DNA from: Tridacna crocea
Taxonomy: Eukaryota > Mollusca > Bivalvia > Cardiida > Cardiidae
Length of the DNA stretch: 64,000 nucleotides
Assembly: GCA_943736015.1 (NCBI GenBank)
Contig: OX031063.1
Location: forward strand, 31,244,172-31,308,171
Direction: 5' to 3'
The notes beneath the pieces are model-generated. The model was given only the letters and a program-made list of their open reading frames with translations. It was not told the DNA's origin and did no database searches. The first letter of the stretch is position 1; the number at the start of each line of letters is the position of its first letter. Of this stretch, positions 23,401 to 38,920 are shown in pieces. The translations under genes and the position numbers were made by a program.

Positions 23401-25597
23401 TTTGGAAAGACTGTTACAAGAGCACTGACCGCGCCATTTACCTGACATCTAGGTAAAACACCATTAAAAACAACATGCAAACACAGAAATCTAACTCCGC
23501 TACAACATCCAGCACTAACAACTTAATCGTCATCATCATCATCATCATCATCATCCAAGCAATTCTTAGAAAGCTTCACAACTGCCGTAAACTTGAACAG
23601 CTTTACTCAATACAAGTTTAGTTCACTTTTCAACACTGTTAAAAGAAATCGGAAAAAACATCTTTGTTCTACAAATCAGCTCCATTTCTGTACTCGATTT
23701 CCAACTTGGCCAAAGTATTTCAAATTGCTTATCCACAGTTTTTCCTTTTATTATCTTAAGAAGTTTTGATTCTTTCCAAAAGATCAGTAAACAACAAGTA
23801 AATAAAAACTTATTATTCTAGTGCTTTTTCATGATATTGTGACAACCTTCGGGATATGATACCAGTACTTTCTCCTTTTATAGCAAGATCTTTTAAAGGT
23901 AATGCAAACAAGACTTATAAAACATATTTCTCGCTTACCTTATCGATATCCCGTCTATTGATCGATTAACTTCAAAAGTAGACTTCGGCAACATAGTCCT
24001 TTGCTTCATCACTTCTTTACAAGATCAGATTGTGTCAAGGATTCCTAAACATGAAATATCAAAAAACACATTCTCTCTTTTTGTCTGTCTGTCTGTCTCT
24101 CAGCATCACTGACCAAAGGTCTATAGTTCGATTTCTCGGCCAATCTTATTTTCTGTGTCAGGATTCGGGAAGGTAGAAAGGAAAGGACCCGTTAAACAAA
24201 CTCAAATAAAACATAGGTAATTGCCTGTGATATAACTCAAAGTATGTTGAAGTCGTCAGATCGGGCTCATAACTTCCATTTTCGTTAACATGACGCTCTT
24301 TAAGATCTGAACAAATAGAAAACAAAACTTCATCAGCGTAATTCTCAGCTAAGTTGCTCAGTTGATGCCATGATCGGCCTGAAACTTGGGGTTAACAGGT
24401 TCGATTTCCCAGCTGTTGCTATTTTTATCCGAGATTTGATATTATTTTCTCGTCACTCCGCATTTTCTTTCCCTTCTTTCAATTCACAACACAACTGGAC
24501 ATCACTTTTCTTTACAAAAATGTTACCATTTCTTCTCGCACATAACAACCCTCCAGGAATAAAAGTAGCGGCAAAGTAATGTTTCACGATTAAAACCCAA
24601 GGTTCTATAGTTCGATAGCCCGGCTATTCTAATTTTCTTTTTCAGGATTGGTGCGTGCCATATAACTGAAATTATGTTGAAATCGTCAGATCGGGCTCAT
24701 AACTTTCATTTTCGTTAACATGGCTCCCTTAAAAATATGATCGATCACAAAATCTTCATCAGCATGATTTTTTACCTTAGTTGCTCAGTTGATGACGAAC
24801 GAGGCCTGAAACTAGGGGTTCTCGGGTTCGATTCCCCAGCTATTCGACTCTATTTTTTTAAGTTTTGATTACATGACAAGCGTCATTCATTATACATCGC
24901 TCACATTTTGCCCCTTAAATTCAGAAAAGAACTCCTACCTGGTTTTTTATAAAATGTAACTATGTCTACTCGTATAGAACAATCCCCAAGGCATAAAGTG
25001 AAAACTTCAAAATCAGCTAATTTCCTTCAATCCCGCTCTCACTCCCTCTCTCTTTAGACCGTCCATCATTAGCCAAGGCAGCGGCAAAGTAACGTTCCAG
25101 GCTTTAAACTGAAGGTTCTATGGTTCGAATCCCAGCATATCTAATTTCCATCTTTAGACCAGTTATATTTTAGTTTTATAATTATAGGTCTCCTCTGTTT
25201 CTGGGGACTTTTACCACCCATATGCCACAGAGGCGAAGGCAGCCACCAATTTCTAAGGCCCCGAGTGGCGGGGGCCCTATTAAATTTTCATCGCTCACAG
25301 ATTTTTTTGTTTTGGAATAATGTGCAAGGTACTGGTAAGTGAAATTCCAACACAGCATGGATGGTGCACATATAACTGATATGACTGAAATAATACACTT
25401 TCAACTCTGTATGAATCCGCTACAAAAAATTACACTCAAAATTACGGACTGGGGGAGCATCATATCAAGTAAGAAATGATCATACAGACTGAGGAAAATA
25501 TGAGAAAGGAAGCAAATTACTTTTTTAAAAGGAAAAGTATGGGCATCATGGTAAGAGAATACAGTCTTTCAAACGTAAGACACACAACAAGGATACC
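20474..25597 (+). repeat. Array unit 5 (5124 bp), hybrid between two haplotypes
   Basis: The early part matches units 2-4 (T and A at the sites equivalent to 1039 and 1446). The later part matches units 6-8 (C, T, T, C and A at the sites equivalent to 3339, 3602, 3941, 4070 and 4255). The changeover therefore lies between about 21919 and 23818. Eight ATC repeats instead of six account for its extra 6 bases. Confidence 0.97.
24771..24859 (+). repeat. tRNA-like head T5, unit 5
   Basis: Same boxes; 7-T run at 24853-24859. The G-to-A change just upstream (ttaaaaatatg) marks the second haplotype block and leaves the promoter boxes unchanged. Confidence 0.65.
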
Positions 25598-28500
25598 ACA
25601 GCTGCAATATCAAGTTTGCCACTAGATAGATAGATATACAGAAAGATAGATAGGTAGATAGATATGTAGATAGAGTGATAGAAAGATAGATAGATAGAAT
25701 TAAAAGTACAAAAAGCGAAAGAAATTGATGGGATAGTGAGACGAGAGGAAAGTTTGAAGGAAGGAAAACGAAGTCAAGGGAGACAGAAAGAGAGAACTTG
25801 ACAGAATAGATAAATAGAAAATGAGACAGAAGATAGTGGAATAGCGAAAGAGACAGAAAGAAACAGAGACAGAGAGACTGTGTTAAAGGAGGCAGTGAGA
25901 TACAGATAGAAAGAGGGAGGAAAAGAAATAGGAAGGGATAGAGAGAGAAATATAGAGCGAGAGGAAGACAGAAAGCGAGAGAGAGAGAGAGACAGAGATA
26001 CAGCAAGAGACTGAGAGTGGAAGTCAGTGTTGAGAGAAAGATAAAATGAGGAGCAGAGAGTAAGACAAACAGTTCGAAAGGCAGTAGATAGAGAAGAAGG
26101 GCCAAAGAGAGAAAAAGAGAGAAACAATAGAGATAGACAAATGGAGAGAAATGTAGAGAGACAGAAATAGCGAACCAGAGATAGAAATAGATATCGAAAT
26201 GAAGAAGAGATAGAGAGTGAGAGATTACAGAAATGAGGGTGATTACATTATTTTCAGATCGTTCAGACTGAGGGTTAAGATCATGAAGAAGACGTTGAGG
26301 CCGAAGAGTTATCGGTGAAACACAGGGTTCATAAGTTTCGTCATCGGAAGGCACATTCAATTAAGTTAGGTTCAAATATGAAAAAAAAAACAGAATAAAC
26401 AAGCTAATCGAGCATTGGGTTGAAATAATAGAAGGACATTGTTTCATGGTTTGGGGGAACATCGAACTTAGAACGTATTTCACCGCCTGAGACAAAGTAA
26501 AAGGAACCAAAAGAACACATTTCCGACTGGCGTTGCAGGCTAACAGGAAGGGAGTAAAATCTCTGGAAGGACACAGGCTTGTAGCTTGATCAAACATCTC
26601 ACTCACCAAGGCTGCCATCTCAATTCTTAAAATAACATAAAGCAAGCTGTTGTAGTAACCAATGGACAGAGGATACATCTTCGAACTGTGGGCATATCAA
26701 GAAGGCAAGGGATACAGTCTAATTGAAAACGGGTAAATTTTAAGACAGAACACAGCTTTAGGGCCTTATGGTATATACGAGTGACTTAGACTGAGGGTTT
26801 TCCATTCCTTACTTTGGGTTCAACGATCTAATCTTTTAAGACTGGAAGAAAAGTTGCATTTGGGATACTCTGAAATTACTCTTACAGATTTAAAGTACAT
26901 GTCAGGAAAAGAGTGCATAGACAATCTCTGCATAAGGCACCATATGATTGAGGCAGTGGTTCAGGGCCTGGGGGCTACGTTCAACTGACTAAAGGGACGA
27001 TTTCAAAGTCTTAGAGGATACGAAATAGAATGGCGAAACATTCCACGAACCGAGGATACAATCTCAAGGACTCAATACGCTTGTTACGAATTCATGGTTG
27101 GTTTGGGGCGCTGTGAATATGAAATCGCCGACTGGGGGTACAGGCTTCGGAACTTGTGCAGTAACAGAAAGGCAGAATGACACTTTCAGGACCTATTGGC
27201 AGGCAATTTCAAGCGGTATGGAGCTCGAAACTAAAGGTGTAAACTCAAAGAAAAACAATAAATATTTCTCGGACTGAGGGTACATCTCTTCAACTACAGG
27301 TAAATCAAACAGACTGAAAGGGGTAATGCATGGCATTTCCTTAAATTGAAATTAAAAACAAGTTTATAGACCATTTGCATTTGACAGACCGACGATACAT
27401 CTTACAGAAACACACATACAAGGGACCAAAAGGTGATTAATCATATCGAATAACTTCCAGAGGTAAGGTTTATCTCAGTGACTAAGGCTAAAGCTGAATG
27501 AAGTAGAAAAATAAGGAACTAGTTGATTCTCAAGCGTTCGTCGACTCAGCTCATGGTATTGAGTTCATCTCACAAATTGAGGGTACATACTGGGATTGGG
27601 TTACATGAGATTAAAGACGATGGTAAGGACTAATGGGCTAGTAATACGGACTAAATGTATTTTTCCCGATATGAAAGAACAACCTGTGGACTGAGGATAC
27701 AATCAGTAAGAAACAGAGATTACTTGTTTTATGGAACTGATGCGGCAAAGTATCTTCTCATCTCAGTGCTGATAATCCTTCAAACACAGTCAGAAAAAGA
27801 AAGCAGCAAGTGCCAAAGGGAACAATATTGTGCGAAGTACTGGTACAGCAAAGCATTGATCTCCCTCTTAAAAGCTTGTATCTTTCTTTAAATTGAATCA
27901 AAAACTCTGCCTTTCAAGCCTCTTAAAATTCACTTCTGCAAAATTCTAAATATGTGGCCATCAGAATCTAGTGTTCACACATTTTGCTTTTTCCATCATT
28001 GTTCTTTACAAACAGTTACAATGTCTTCTTGCGCATAACAACCTTCCAGGAATAAATAATAAAGACTGGAAATGTATTTCCCTTTGTGAAAGTAAAATCT
28101 GCGGACTAACGACAATCACTTAGACTGAAAATATGCTCTGTAGAATTAATGACTGTTATACTGACAGGGCGCAATCTTATCTCAGCGCTCATTATTATTT
28201 CGACTATGTTATATGAGAAAAGCAGCCAGTGTCAAAGGGAACAACATTGTGCGAAGTACTGGTAAATAGTTATCCTCCCTGTAAAAGCTTATATTTTCTT
28301 GAATCCGCACCTCTGCATCATTTTTCTGCACAAAATGTTAAAATTTGTTCTTGCACATAAAATCCCTTTAGAAATCAAGTAAACATGTAAAAATCAAATT
28401 CACTTCCCTCTCTCTCTCAGATCGTATTGCCCAGTTGCTTGGTCGGTAAAGTACATGGCTTATAACCTATACACTCGCAGGTCCACTCCCCAAGCTGTAC

Positions 28501-30715
28501 CAATTTCTGTCTAGTGGCTAGTGGTTTGGAAAGACTGTTACAAGAGCACTGACCGCGCCATTTACCTGACATCTAGGTAAAACACCATTAAAAACAACAT
28601 GCAAACACAGAAATCTAACTCCGCTACAACATCCAGCACTAACAACTTAATCGTCATCATCATCATCATCATCCAAGCAATTCTTAGAAAGCTTCACAAC
28701 TGCCGTAAACTTGAACAGCTTTACTCAATACAAGTTTAGTTCACTTTTCAACACTGTTAAAAGAAATCGGAAAAAACATCTTTGTTCTACAAATCAGCTC
28801 CATTTCTGTACTCGATTTCCAACTTGGCCAAAGTATTTCAAATTGCTTATCCACAGTTTTTCCTTTTATTATCTTAAGAAGTTTTGATTCTTTCCAAAAG
28901 ATCAGTAAACAACAAGTAAATAAAAACTTATTATTCTAGTGCTTTTTCATGATATTGTGACAACCTTCGGGATATGATACCAGTACTTTCTCCTTTTATA
29001 GCAAGATCTTTTAAAGGTAATGCAAACAAGACTTATAAAACATATTTCTCGCTTACCTTATCGATATCCCGTCTATTGATCGATTAACTTCAAAAGTAGA
29101 CTTCGGCAACATAGTCCTTTGCTTCATCACTTCTTTACAAGATCAGATTGTGTCAAGGATTCCTAAACATGAAATATCAAAAAACACATTCTCTCTTTTT
29201 GTCTGTCTGTCTGTCTCTCAGCATCACTGACCAAAGGTCTATAGTTCGATTTCTCGGCCAATCTTATTTTCTGTGTCAGGATTCGGGAAGGTAGAAAGGA
29301 AAGGACCCGTTAAACAAACTCAAATAAAACATAGGTAATTGCCTGTGATATAACTCAAAGTATGTTGAAGTCGTCAGATCGGGCTCATAACTTCCATTTT
29401 CGTTAACATGACGCTCTTTAAGATCTGAACAAATAGAAAACAAAACTTCATCAGCGTAATTCTCAGCTAAGTTGCTCAGTTGATGCCATGATCGGCCTGA
29501 AACTTGGGGTTAACAGGTTCGATTTCCCAGCTGTTGCTATTTTTATCCGAGATTTGATATTATTTTCTCGTCACTCCGCATTTTCTTTCCCTTCTTTCAA
29601 TTCACAACACAACTGGACATCACTTTTCTTTACAAAAATGTTACCATTTCTTCTCGCACATAACAACCCTCCAGGAATAAAAGTAGCGGCAAAGTAATGT
29701 TTCACGATTAAAACCCAAGGTTCTATAGTTCGATAGCCCGGCTATTCTAATTTTCTTTTTCAGGATTGGTGCGTGCCATATAACTGAAATTATGTTGAAA
29801 TCGTCAGATCGGGCTCATAACTTTCATTTTCGTTAACATGGCTCCCTTAAAAATATGATCGATCACAAAATCTTCATCAGCATGATTTTTTACCTTAGTT
29901 GCTCAGTTGATGACGAACGAGGCCTGAAACTAGGGGTTCTCGGGTTCGATTCCCCAGCTATTCGACTCTATTTTTTTAAGTTTTGATTACATGACAAGCG
30001 TCATTCATTATACATCGCTCACATTTTGCCCCTTAAATTCAGAAAAGAACTCCTACCTGGTTTTTTATAAAATGTAACTATGTCTACTCGTATAGAACAA
30101 TCCCCAAGGCATAAAGTGAAAACTTCAAAATCAGCTAATTTCCTTCAATCCCGCTCTCACTCCCTCTCTCTTTAGACCGTCCATCATTAGCCAAGGCAGC
30201 GGCAAAGTAACGTTCCAGGCTTTAAACTGAAGGTTCTATGGTTCGAATCCCAGCATATCTAATTTCCATCTTTAGACCAGTTATATTTTAGTTTTATAAT
30301 TATAGGTCTCCTCTGTTTCTGGGGACTTTTACCACCCATATGCCACAGAGGCGAAGGCAGCCACCAATTTCTAAGGCCCCGAGTGGCGGGGGCCCTATTA
30401 AATTTTCATCGCTCACAGATTTTTTTGTTTTGGAATAATGTGCAAGGTACTGGTAAGTGAAATTCCAACACAGCATGGATGGTGCACATATAACTGATAT
30501 GACTGAAATAATACACTTTCAACTCTGTATGAATCCGCTACAAAAAATTACACTCAAAATTACGGACTGGGGGAGCATCATATCAAGTAAGAAATGATCA
30601 TACAGACTGAGGAAAATATGAGAAAGGAAGCAAATTACTTTTTTAAAAGGAAAAGTATGGGCATCATGGTAAGAGAATACAGTCTTTCAAACGTAAGACA
30701 CACAACAAGGATACC
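25598..30715 (+). repeat. Array unit 6 (5118 bp)
   Basis: Second late haplotype, shared with units 5, 7 and 8. Shares with unit 7 the variant ccctcttaaaagcttg near 27866 where other units have cctcctaatagc. It reads cacctctgc near 28313, as do units 7, 9, 10, 12 and 13. Six ATC repeats. Confidence 0.97.
29889..29977 (+). repeat. tRNA-like head T5, unit 6
   Basis: Same boxes; 7-T run at 29971-29977. Confidence 0.65.
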
Positions 30716-33700
30716 ACAGCTGCAATATCAAGTTTGCCACTAGATAGATAGATATACAGAAAGATAGATAGGTAGATAGATATGTAGATAGAGTGATAGA
30801 AAGATAGATAGATAGAATTAAAAGTACAAAAAGCGAAAGAAATTGATGGGATAGTGAGACGAGAGGAAAGTTTGAAGGAAGGAAAACGAAGTCAAGGGAG
30901 ACAGAAAGAGAGAACTTGACAGAATAGATAAATAGAAAATGAGACAGAAGATAGTGGAATAGCGAAAGAGACAGAAAGAAACAGAGACAGAGAGACTGTG
31001 TTAAAGGAGGCAGTGAGATACAGATAGAAAGAGGGAGGAAAAGAAATAGGAAGGGATAGAGAGAGAAATATAGAGCGAGAGGAAGACAGAAAGCGAGAGA
31101 GAGAGAGAGACAGAGATACAGCAAGAGACTGAGAGTGGAAGTCAGTGTTGAGAGAAAGATAAAATGAGGAGCAGAGAGTAAGACAAACAGTTCGAAAGGC
31201 AGTAGATAGAGAAGAAGGGCCAAAGAGAGAAAAAGAGAGAAACAATAGAGATAGACAAATGGAGAGAAATGTAGAGAGACAGAAATAGCGAACCAGAGAT
31301 AGAAATAGATATCGAAATGAAGAAGAGATAGAGAGTGAGAGATTACAGAAATGAGGGTGATTACATTATTTTCAGATCGTTCAGACTGAGGGTTAAGATC
31401 ATGAAGAAGACGTTGAGGCCGAAGAGTTATCGGTGAAACACAGGGTTCATAAGTTTCGTCATCGGAAGGCACATTCAATTAAGTTAGGTTCAAATATGAA
31501 AAAAAAAACAGAATAAACAAGCTAATCGAGCATTGGGTTGAAACAATAGAAGGACATTGTTTCATGGTTTGGGGGAACATCGAACTTAGAACGTATTTCA
31601 CCGCCTGAGACAAAGTAAAAGGAACCAAAAGAACACATTTCCGACTGGCGTTGCAGGCTAACAGGAAGGGAGTAAAATCTCTGGAAGGACACAGGCTTGT
31701 AGCTTGATCAAACATCTCACTCACCAAGGCTGCCATCTCAATTCTTAAAATAACATAAAGCAAGCTGTTGTAGTAACCAATGGACAGAGGATACATCTTC
31801 GAACTGTGGGCATATCAAGAAGGCAAGGGATACAGTCTAATTGAAAACGGGTAAATTTTAAGACAGAACACAGCTTTAGGGCCTTATGGTATATACGAGT
31901 GACTTAGACTGAGGGTTTTCCATTCCTTACTTTGGGTTCAACGATCTAATCTTTTAAGACTGGAAGAAAAGTTGCATTTGGGATACTCTGAAATTACTCT
32001 TACAGATTTAAAGTACATGTCAGGAAAAGAGTGCATAGACAATCTCTGCATAAGGCACCATATGATTGAGGCAGTGGTTCAGGGCCTGGGGGCTACGTTC
32101 AACTGACTAAAGGGACGATTTCAAAGTCTTAGAGGATACGAAATAGAATGGCGAAACATTCCACGAACCGAGGATACAATCTCAAGGACTCAATACGCTT
32201 GTTACGAATTCATGGTTGGTTTGGGGCGCTGTGAATAAGAAATCGCCGACTGGGGGTACAGGCTTCGGAACTTGTGCAGTAACAGAAAGGCAGAATGACA
32301 CTTTCAGGACCTATTGGCAGGCAATTTCAAGCGGTATGGAGCTCGAAACTAAAGGTGTAAACTCAAAGAAAAACAATAAATATTTCTCGGACTGAGGGTA
32401 CATCTCTTCAACTACAGGTAAATCAAACAGACTGAAAGGGGTAATGCATGGCATTTCCTTAAATTGAAATTAAAAACAAGTTTATAGACCATTTGCATTT
32501 GACAGACCGACGATACATCTTACAGAAACACACATACAAGGGACCAAAAGGTGATTAATCATATCGAATAACTTCCAGAGGTAAGGTTTATCTCAGTGAC
32601 TAAGGCTAAAGCTGAATGAAGTAGAAAAATAAGGAACTAGTTGATTCTCAAGCGTTCGTCGACTCAGCTCATGGTATTGAGTTCATCTCACAAATTGAGG
32701 GTACATACTGGGATTGGGTTACATGAGATTAAAGACGATGGTAAGGACTAATGGGCTAGTAATACGGACTAAATGTATTTTTCCCGATATGAAAGAACAA
32801 CCTGTGGACTGAGGATACAATCAGTAAGAAACAGAGATTACTTGTTTTATGGAACTGATGCGGCAAAGTATCTTCTCATCTCAGTGCTGATAATCCTTCA
32901 AACACAGTCAGAAAAAGAAAGCAGCAAGTGCCAAAGGGAACAATATTGTGCGAAGTACTGGTACAGCAAAGCATTGATCTCCCTCTTAAAAGCTTGTATC
33001 TTTCTTTAAATTGAATCAAAAACTCTGCCTTTCAAGCCTCTTAAAATTCACTTCTGCAAAATTCTAAATATGTGGCCATCAGAATCTAGTGTTCACACAT
33101 TTTGCTTTTTCCATCATTGTTCTTTACAAACAGTTACAATGTCTTCTTGCGCATAACAACCTTCCAGGAATAAATAATAAAGACTGGAAATGTATTTCCC
33201 TTTGTGAAAGTAAAATCTGCGGACTAACGACAATCACTTAGACTGAAAATATGCTCTGTAGAATTAATGACTGTTATACTGACAGGGCGCAATCTTATCT
33301 CAGCGCTCATTATTATTTCGACTATGTTATATGAGAAAAGCAGCCAGTGTCAAAGGGAACAACATTGTGCGAAGTACTGGTAAATAGTTATCCTCCCTGT
33401 AAAAGCTTATATTTTCTTGAATCCGCACCTCTGCATCATTTTTCTGCACAAAATGTTAAAATTTGTTCTTGCACATAAAATCCCTTTAGAAATCAAGTAA
33501 ACATGTAAAAATCAAATTCACTTCCCTCTCTCTCTCAGATCGTATTGCCCAGTTGCTTGGTCGGTAAAGTACATGGCTTATAACCTATACACTCGCAGGT
33601 CCACTCCCCAAGCTGTACCAATTTCTGTCTAGTGGCTAGTGGTTTGGAAAGACTGTTACAAGAGCACTGACCGCGCCATTTACCTGACATCTAGGTAAAA

Positions 33701-35833
33701 CACCATTAAAAACAACATGCAAACACAGAAATCTAACTCCGCTACAACATCCAGCACTAACAACTTAATCGTCATCATCATCATCATCATCCAAGCAATT
33801 CTTAGAAAGCTTCACAACTGCCGTAAACTTGAACAGCTTTACTCAATACAAGTTTAGTTCACTTTTCAACACTGTTAAAAGAAATCGGAAAAAACATCTT
33901 TGTTCTACAAATCAGCTCCATTTCTGTACTCGATTTCCAACTTGGCCAAAGTATTTCAAATTGCTTATCCACAGTTTTTCCTTTTATTATCTTAAGAAGT
34001 TTTGATTCTTTCCAAAAGATCAGTAAACAACAAGTAAATAAAAACTTATTATTCTAGTGCTTTTTCATGATATTGTGACAACCTTCGGGATATGATACCA
34101 GTACTTTCTCCTTTTATAGCAAGATCTTTTAAAGGTAATGCAAACAAGACTTATAAAACATATTTCTCGCTTACCTTATCGATATCCCGTCTATTGATCG
34201 ATTAACTTCAAAAGTAGACTTCGGCAACATAGTCCTTTGCTTCATCACTTCTTTACAAGATCAGATTGTGTCAAGGATTCCTAAACATGAAATATCAAAA
34301 AACACATTCTCTCTTTTTGTCTGTCTGTCTGTCTCTCAGCATCACTGACCAAAGGTCTATAGTTCGATTTCTCGGCCAATCTTATTTTCTGTGTCAGGAT
34401 TCGGGAAGGTAGAAAGGAAAGGACCCGTTAAACAAACTCAAATAAAACATAGGTAATTGCCTGTGATATAACTCAAAGTATGTTGAAGTCGTCAGATCGG
34501 GCTCATAACTTCCATTTTCGTTAACATGACGCTCTTTAAGATCTGAACAAATAGAAAACAAAACTTCATCAGCGTAATTCTCAGCTAAGTTGCTCAGTTG
34601 ATGCCATGATCGGCCTGAAACTTGGGGTTAACAGGTTCGATTTCCCAGCTGTTGCTATTTTTATCCGAGATTTGATATTATTTTCTCGTCACTCCGCATT
34701 TTCTTTCCCTTCTTTCAATTCACAACACAACTGGACATCACTTTTCTTTACAAAAATGTTACCATTTCTTCTCGCACATAACAACCCTCCAGGAATAAAA
34801 GTAGCGGCAAAGTAATGTTTCACGATTAAAACCCAAGGTTCTATAGTTCGATAGCCCGGCTATTCTAATTTTCTTTTTCAGGATTGGTGCGTGCCATATA
34901 ACTGAAATTATGTTGAAATCGTCAGATCGGGCTCATAACTTTCATTTTCGTTAACATGGCTCCCTTAAAAATATGATCGATCACAAAATCTTCATCAGCA
35001 TGATTTTTTACCTTAGTTGCTCAGTTGATGACGAACGAGGCCTGAAACTAGGGGTTCTCGGGTTCGATTCCCCAGCTATTCGACTCTATTTTTTTAAGTT
35101 TTGATTACATGACAAGCGTCATTCATTATACATCGCTCACATTTTGCCCCTTAAATTCAGAAAAGAACTCCTACCTGGTTTTTTATAAAATGTAACTATG
35201 TCTACTCGTATAGAACAATCCCCAAGGCATAAAGTGAAAACTTCAAAATCAGCTAATTTCCTTCAATCCCGCTCTCACTCCCTCTCTCTTTAGACCGTCC
35301 ATCATTAGCCAAGGCAGCGGCAAAGTAACGTTCCAGGCTTTAAACTGAAGGTTCTATGGTTCGAATCCCAGCATATCTAATTTCAATCTTTAGACCAGTT
35401 ATATTTTAGTTTTATAATTATAGGTCTCCTCTGTTTCTGGGGACTTTTACCACCCATATGCCACAGAGGCGAAGGCAGCCACCAATTTCTAAGGCCCCGA
35501 GTGGCGGGGGCCCTATTAAATTTTCATCGCTCACAGATTTTTTTGTTTTGGAATAATGTGCAAGGTACTGGTAAGTGAAATTCCAACACAGCATGGATGG
35601 TGCACATATAACTGATATGACTGAAATAATACACTTTCAACTCTGTATGAATCCGCTACAAAAAATTACACTCAAAATTACGGACTGGGGGAGCATCATA
35701 TCAAGTAAGAAATGATCATACAGACTGAGGAAAATATGAGAAAGGAAGCAAATTACTTTTTTAAAAGGAAAAGTATGGGCATCATGGTAAGAGAATACAG
35801 TCTTTCAAACGTAAGACACACAACAAGGATACC
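30716..35833 (+). repeat. Array unit 7 (5118 bp)
   Basis: Sister of unit 6 by the shared ccctcttaaaagcttg variant. Private changes include gaataagaaatcg near 32238 (other units gaatatgaaatcg), aaacaatagaag near 31544 and tttcaatctttag near 35385. Six ATC repeats. Confidence 0.97.
35007..35095 (+). repeat. tRNA-like head T5, unit 7
   Basis: Same boxes; 7-T run at 35089-35095. Confidence 0.65.
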
Positions 35834-38800
35834 ACAGCTGCAATATCAAGTTTGCCACTAGATAGATAGATATACAGAAAGATAGATAGGTAGATAGATA
35901 TGTAGATAGAGTGATAGAAAGATAGATAGATAGAATTAAAAGTACAAAAAGCGAAAGAAATTGATGGGATAGTGAGACGAGAGGAAAGTTTGAAGGAAGG
36001 AAAACGAAGTCAAGGGAGACAGAAAGAGAGAACTTGACAGAATAGATAAATAGAAAATGAGACAGAAGATAGTGGAATAGCGAAAGAGACAGAAAGAAAC
36101 AGAGACAGAGAGACTGTGTTAAAGGAGGCAGTGAGATACAGATAGAAAGAGGGAGGAAAAGAAATAGGAAGGGATAGAGAGAGAAATATAGAGCGAGAGG
36201 AAGACAGAAAGCGAGAGAGAGAGAGAGACAGAGATACAGCAAGAGACTGAGAGTGGAAGTCAGTGTTGAGAGAAAGATAAAATGAGGAGCAGAGAGTAAG
36301 ACAAACAGTTCGAAAGGCAGTAGATAGAGAAGAAGGGCCAAAGAGAGAAAAAGAGAGAAACAATAGAGATAGACAAATGGAGAGAAATGTAGAGAGACAG
36401 AAATAGCGAACCAGAGATAGAAATAGATATCGAAATGAAGAAGAGATAGAGAGTGAGAGATTACAGAAATGAGGGTGATTACATTATTTTCAGATCGTTC
36501 AGACTGAGGGTTAAGATCATGAAGAAGACGTTGAGGCCGAAGAGTTATCGGTGAAACACAGGGTTCATAAGTTTCGTCATCGGAAGGCACATTCAATTAA
36601 GTTAGGTTCAAATATGAAAAAAAAAACAGAATAAACAAGCTAATCGAGCATTGGGTTGAAATAATAGAAGGACATTGTTTCATGGTTTGGGGGAACATCG
36701 AACTTAGAACGTATTTCACCGCCTGAGACAAAGTAAAAGGAACCAAAAGAACACATTTCCGACTGGCGTTGCAGGCTAACAGGAAGGGAGTAAAATCTCT
36801 GGAAGGACACAGGCTTGTAGCTTGATCAAACATCTCACTCACCAAGGCTGCCATCTCAATTCTTAAAATAACATAAAGCAAGCTGTTGTAGTAACCAATG
36901 GACAGAGGATACATCTTCGAACTGTGGGCATATCAAGAAGGCAAGGGATACAGTCTAATTGAAAACGGGTAAATTTTAAGACAGAACACAGCTTTAGGGC
37001 CTTATGGTATATACGAGTGACTTAGACTGAGGGTTTTCCTTTCCTTACTTTGGGTTCAACGATCTAATCTTTTAAGACTGGAAGAAAAGTTGCATTTGGG
37101 ATACTCTGAAATTACTCTTACAGATTTAAAGTACATGTCAGGAAAAGAGTGCATAGACAATCTCTGCATAAGGCACCATATGATTGAGGCAGTGGTTCAG
37201 GGCCTGGGGGCTACGTTCAACTGACTAAAGGGACGATTTCAAAGTCTTAGAGGATACGAAATAGAATGGCGAAACATTCCACGAACCGAGGATACAATCT
37301 CAAGGACTCAATACGCTTGTTACGAATTCATGGTTGGTTTGGGGCGCTGTGAATATGAAATCGCCGACTGGGGGTACAGGCTTCGGAACTTGTGCAGTAA
37401 CAGAAAGGCAGAATGACACTTTCAGGACCTATTGGCAGGCAATTTCAAGCGGTATGGAGCTCGAAACTAAAGGTGTAAACTCAAAGAAAAACAATAAATA
37501 TTTCTCGGACTGAGGGTACATCTCTTCAACTACAGGTAAATCAAACAGACTGAAAGGGGTAATGCATGGCATTTCCTTAAATTGAAATTAAAAACAAGTT
37601 TATAGACCATTTGCATTTGACAGACCGACGATACATCTTACAGAAACACACATACAAGGGACCAAAAGGTGATTAATCATATCGAATAACTTCCAGAGGT
37701 AAGGTTTATCTCAGTGACTAAGGCTAAAGCTGAATGAAGTAGAAAAATAAGGAACTAGTTGATTCTCAAGCGTTCGTCGACTCAGCTCATGGTATTGAGT
37801 TCATCTCACAAATTGAGGGTACATACTGGGATTGGGTTACATGAGATTAAAGACGATGGTAAGGACTAATGGGCTAGTAATACGGACTAAATGTATTTTT
37901 CCCGATATGAAAGAACAACCTGTGGACTGAGGATACAATCAGTAAGAAACAGAGATTACTTGTTTTATGGAACTGATGCGGCAAAGTATCTTCTCATCTC
38001 AGTGCTGATAATCCTTCAAACACAGTCAGAAAAAGAAAGCAGCAAGTGCCAAAGGGAACAATATTGTGCGAAGTACTGGTACAGCAAAGCATTGATCTCC
38101 CTCTTAATAGCTTGTATCTTTCTTTAAATTGAATCAAAAACTCTGCCTTTCAAGCCTCTTAAAATTCACTTCTGCAAAATTCTAAATATGTGGCCATCAG
38201 AATCTAGTGTTCACACATTTTGCTTTTTCCATCATTGTTCTTTACAAACAGTTACAATGTCTTCTTGCGCATAACAACCTTCCAGGAATAAATAATAAAG
38301 ACTGGAAATGTATTTCCCTTTGTGAAAGTAAAATCTGCGGACTAACGACAATCACTTAGACTGAAAATATGCTCTGTAGAATTAATGACTGTTATACTGA
38401 CAGGGCGCAATCTTATCTCAGCGCTCATTATTATTTCGACTATGTTATATGAGAAAAGCAGCCAGTGTCAAAGGGAACAACATTGTGCGAAGTACTGGTA
38501 AATAGTTATCCTCCCTGTAAAAGCTTATATTTTCTTGAATCCGCACCTGTGCATCATTTTTCTGCACAAAATGTTAAAATTTGTTCTTGCACATAAAATC
38601 CCTTTAGAAATCAAGTAAACATGTAAAAATCAAATTCACTTCCCTCTCTCTCTCAGATCGTATTGCCCAGTTGCTTGGTCGGTAAAGTACATGGCTTATA
38701 ACCTATACACTCGCAGGTCCACTCCCCAAGCTGTACCAATTTCTGTCTAGTGGCTAGTGGTTTGGAAAGACTGTTACAAGAGCACTGACCGCGCCATTTA

Positions 38801-38889
38801 CCTGACATCTAGGTAAAACACCATTAAAAACAACATGCAAACACAGAAATCTAACTCCGCTACAACATCCAGCACTAACAACTTAATCG

Positions 38890-38920
<31 letters not shown>
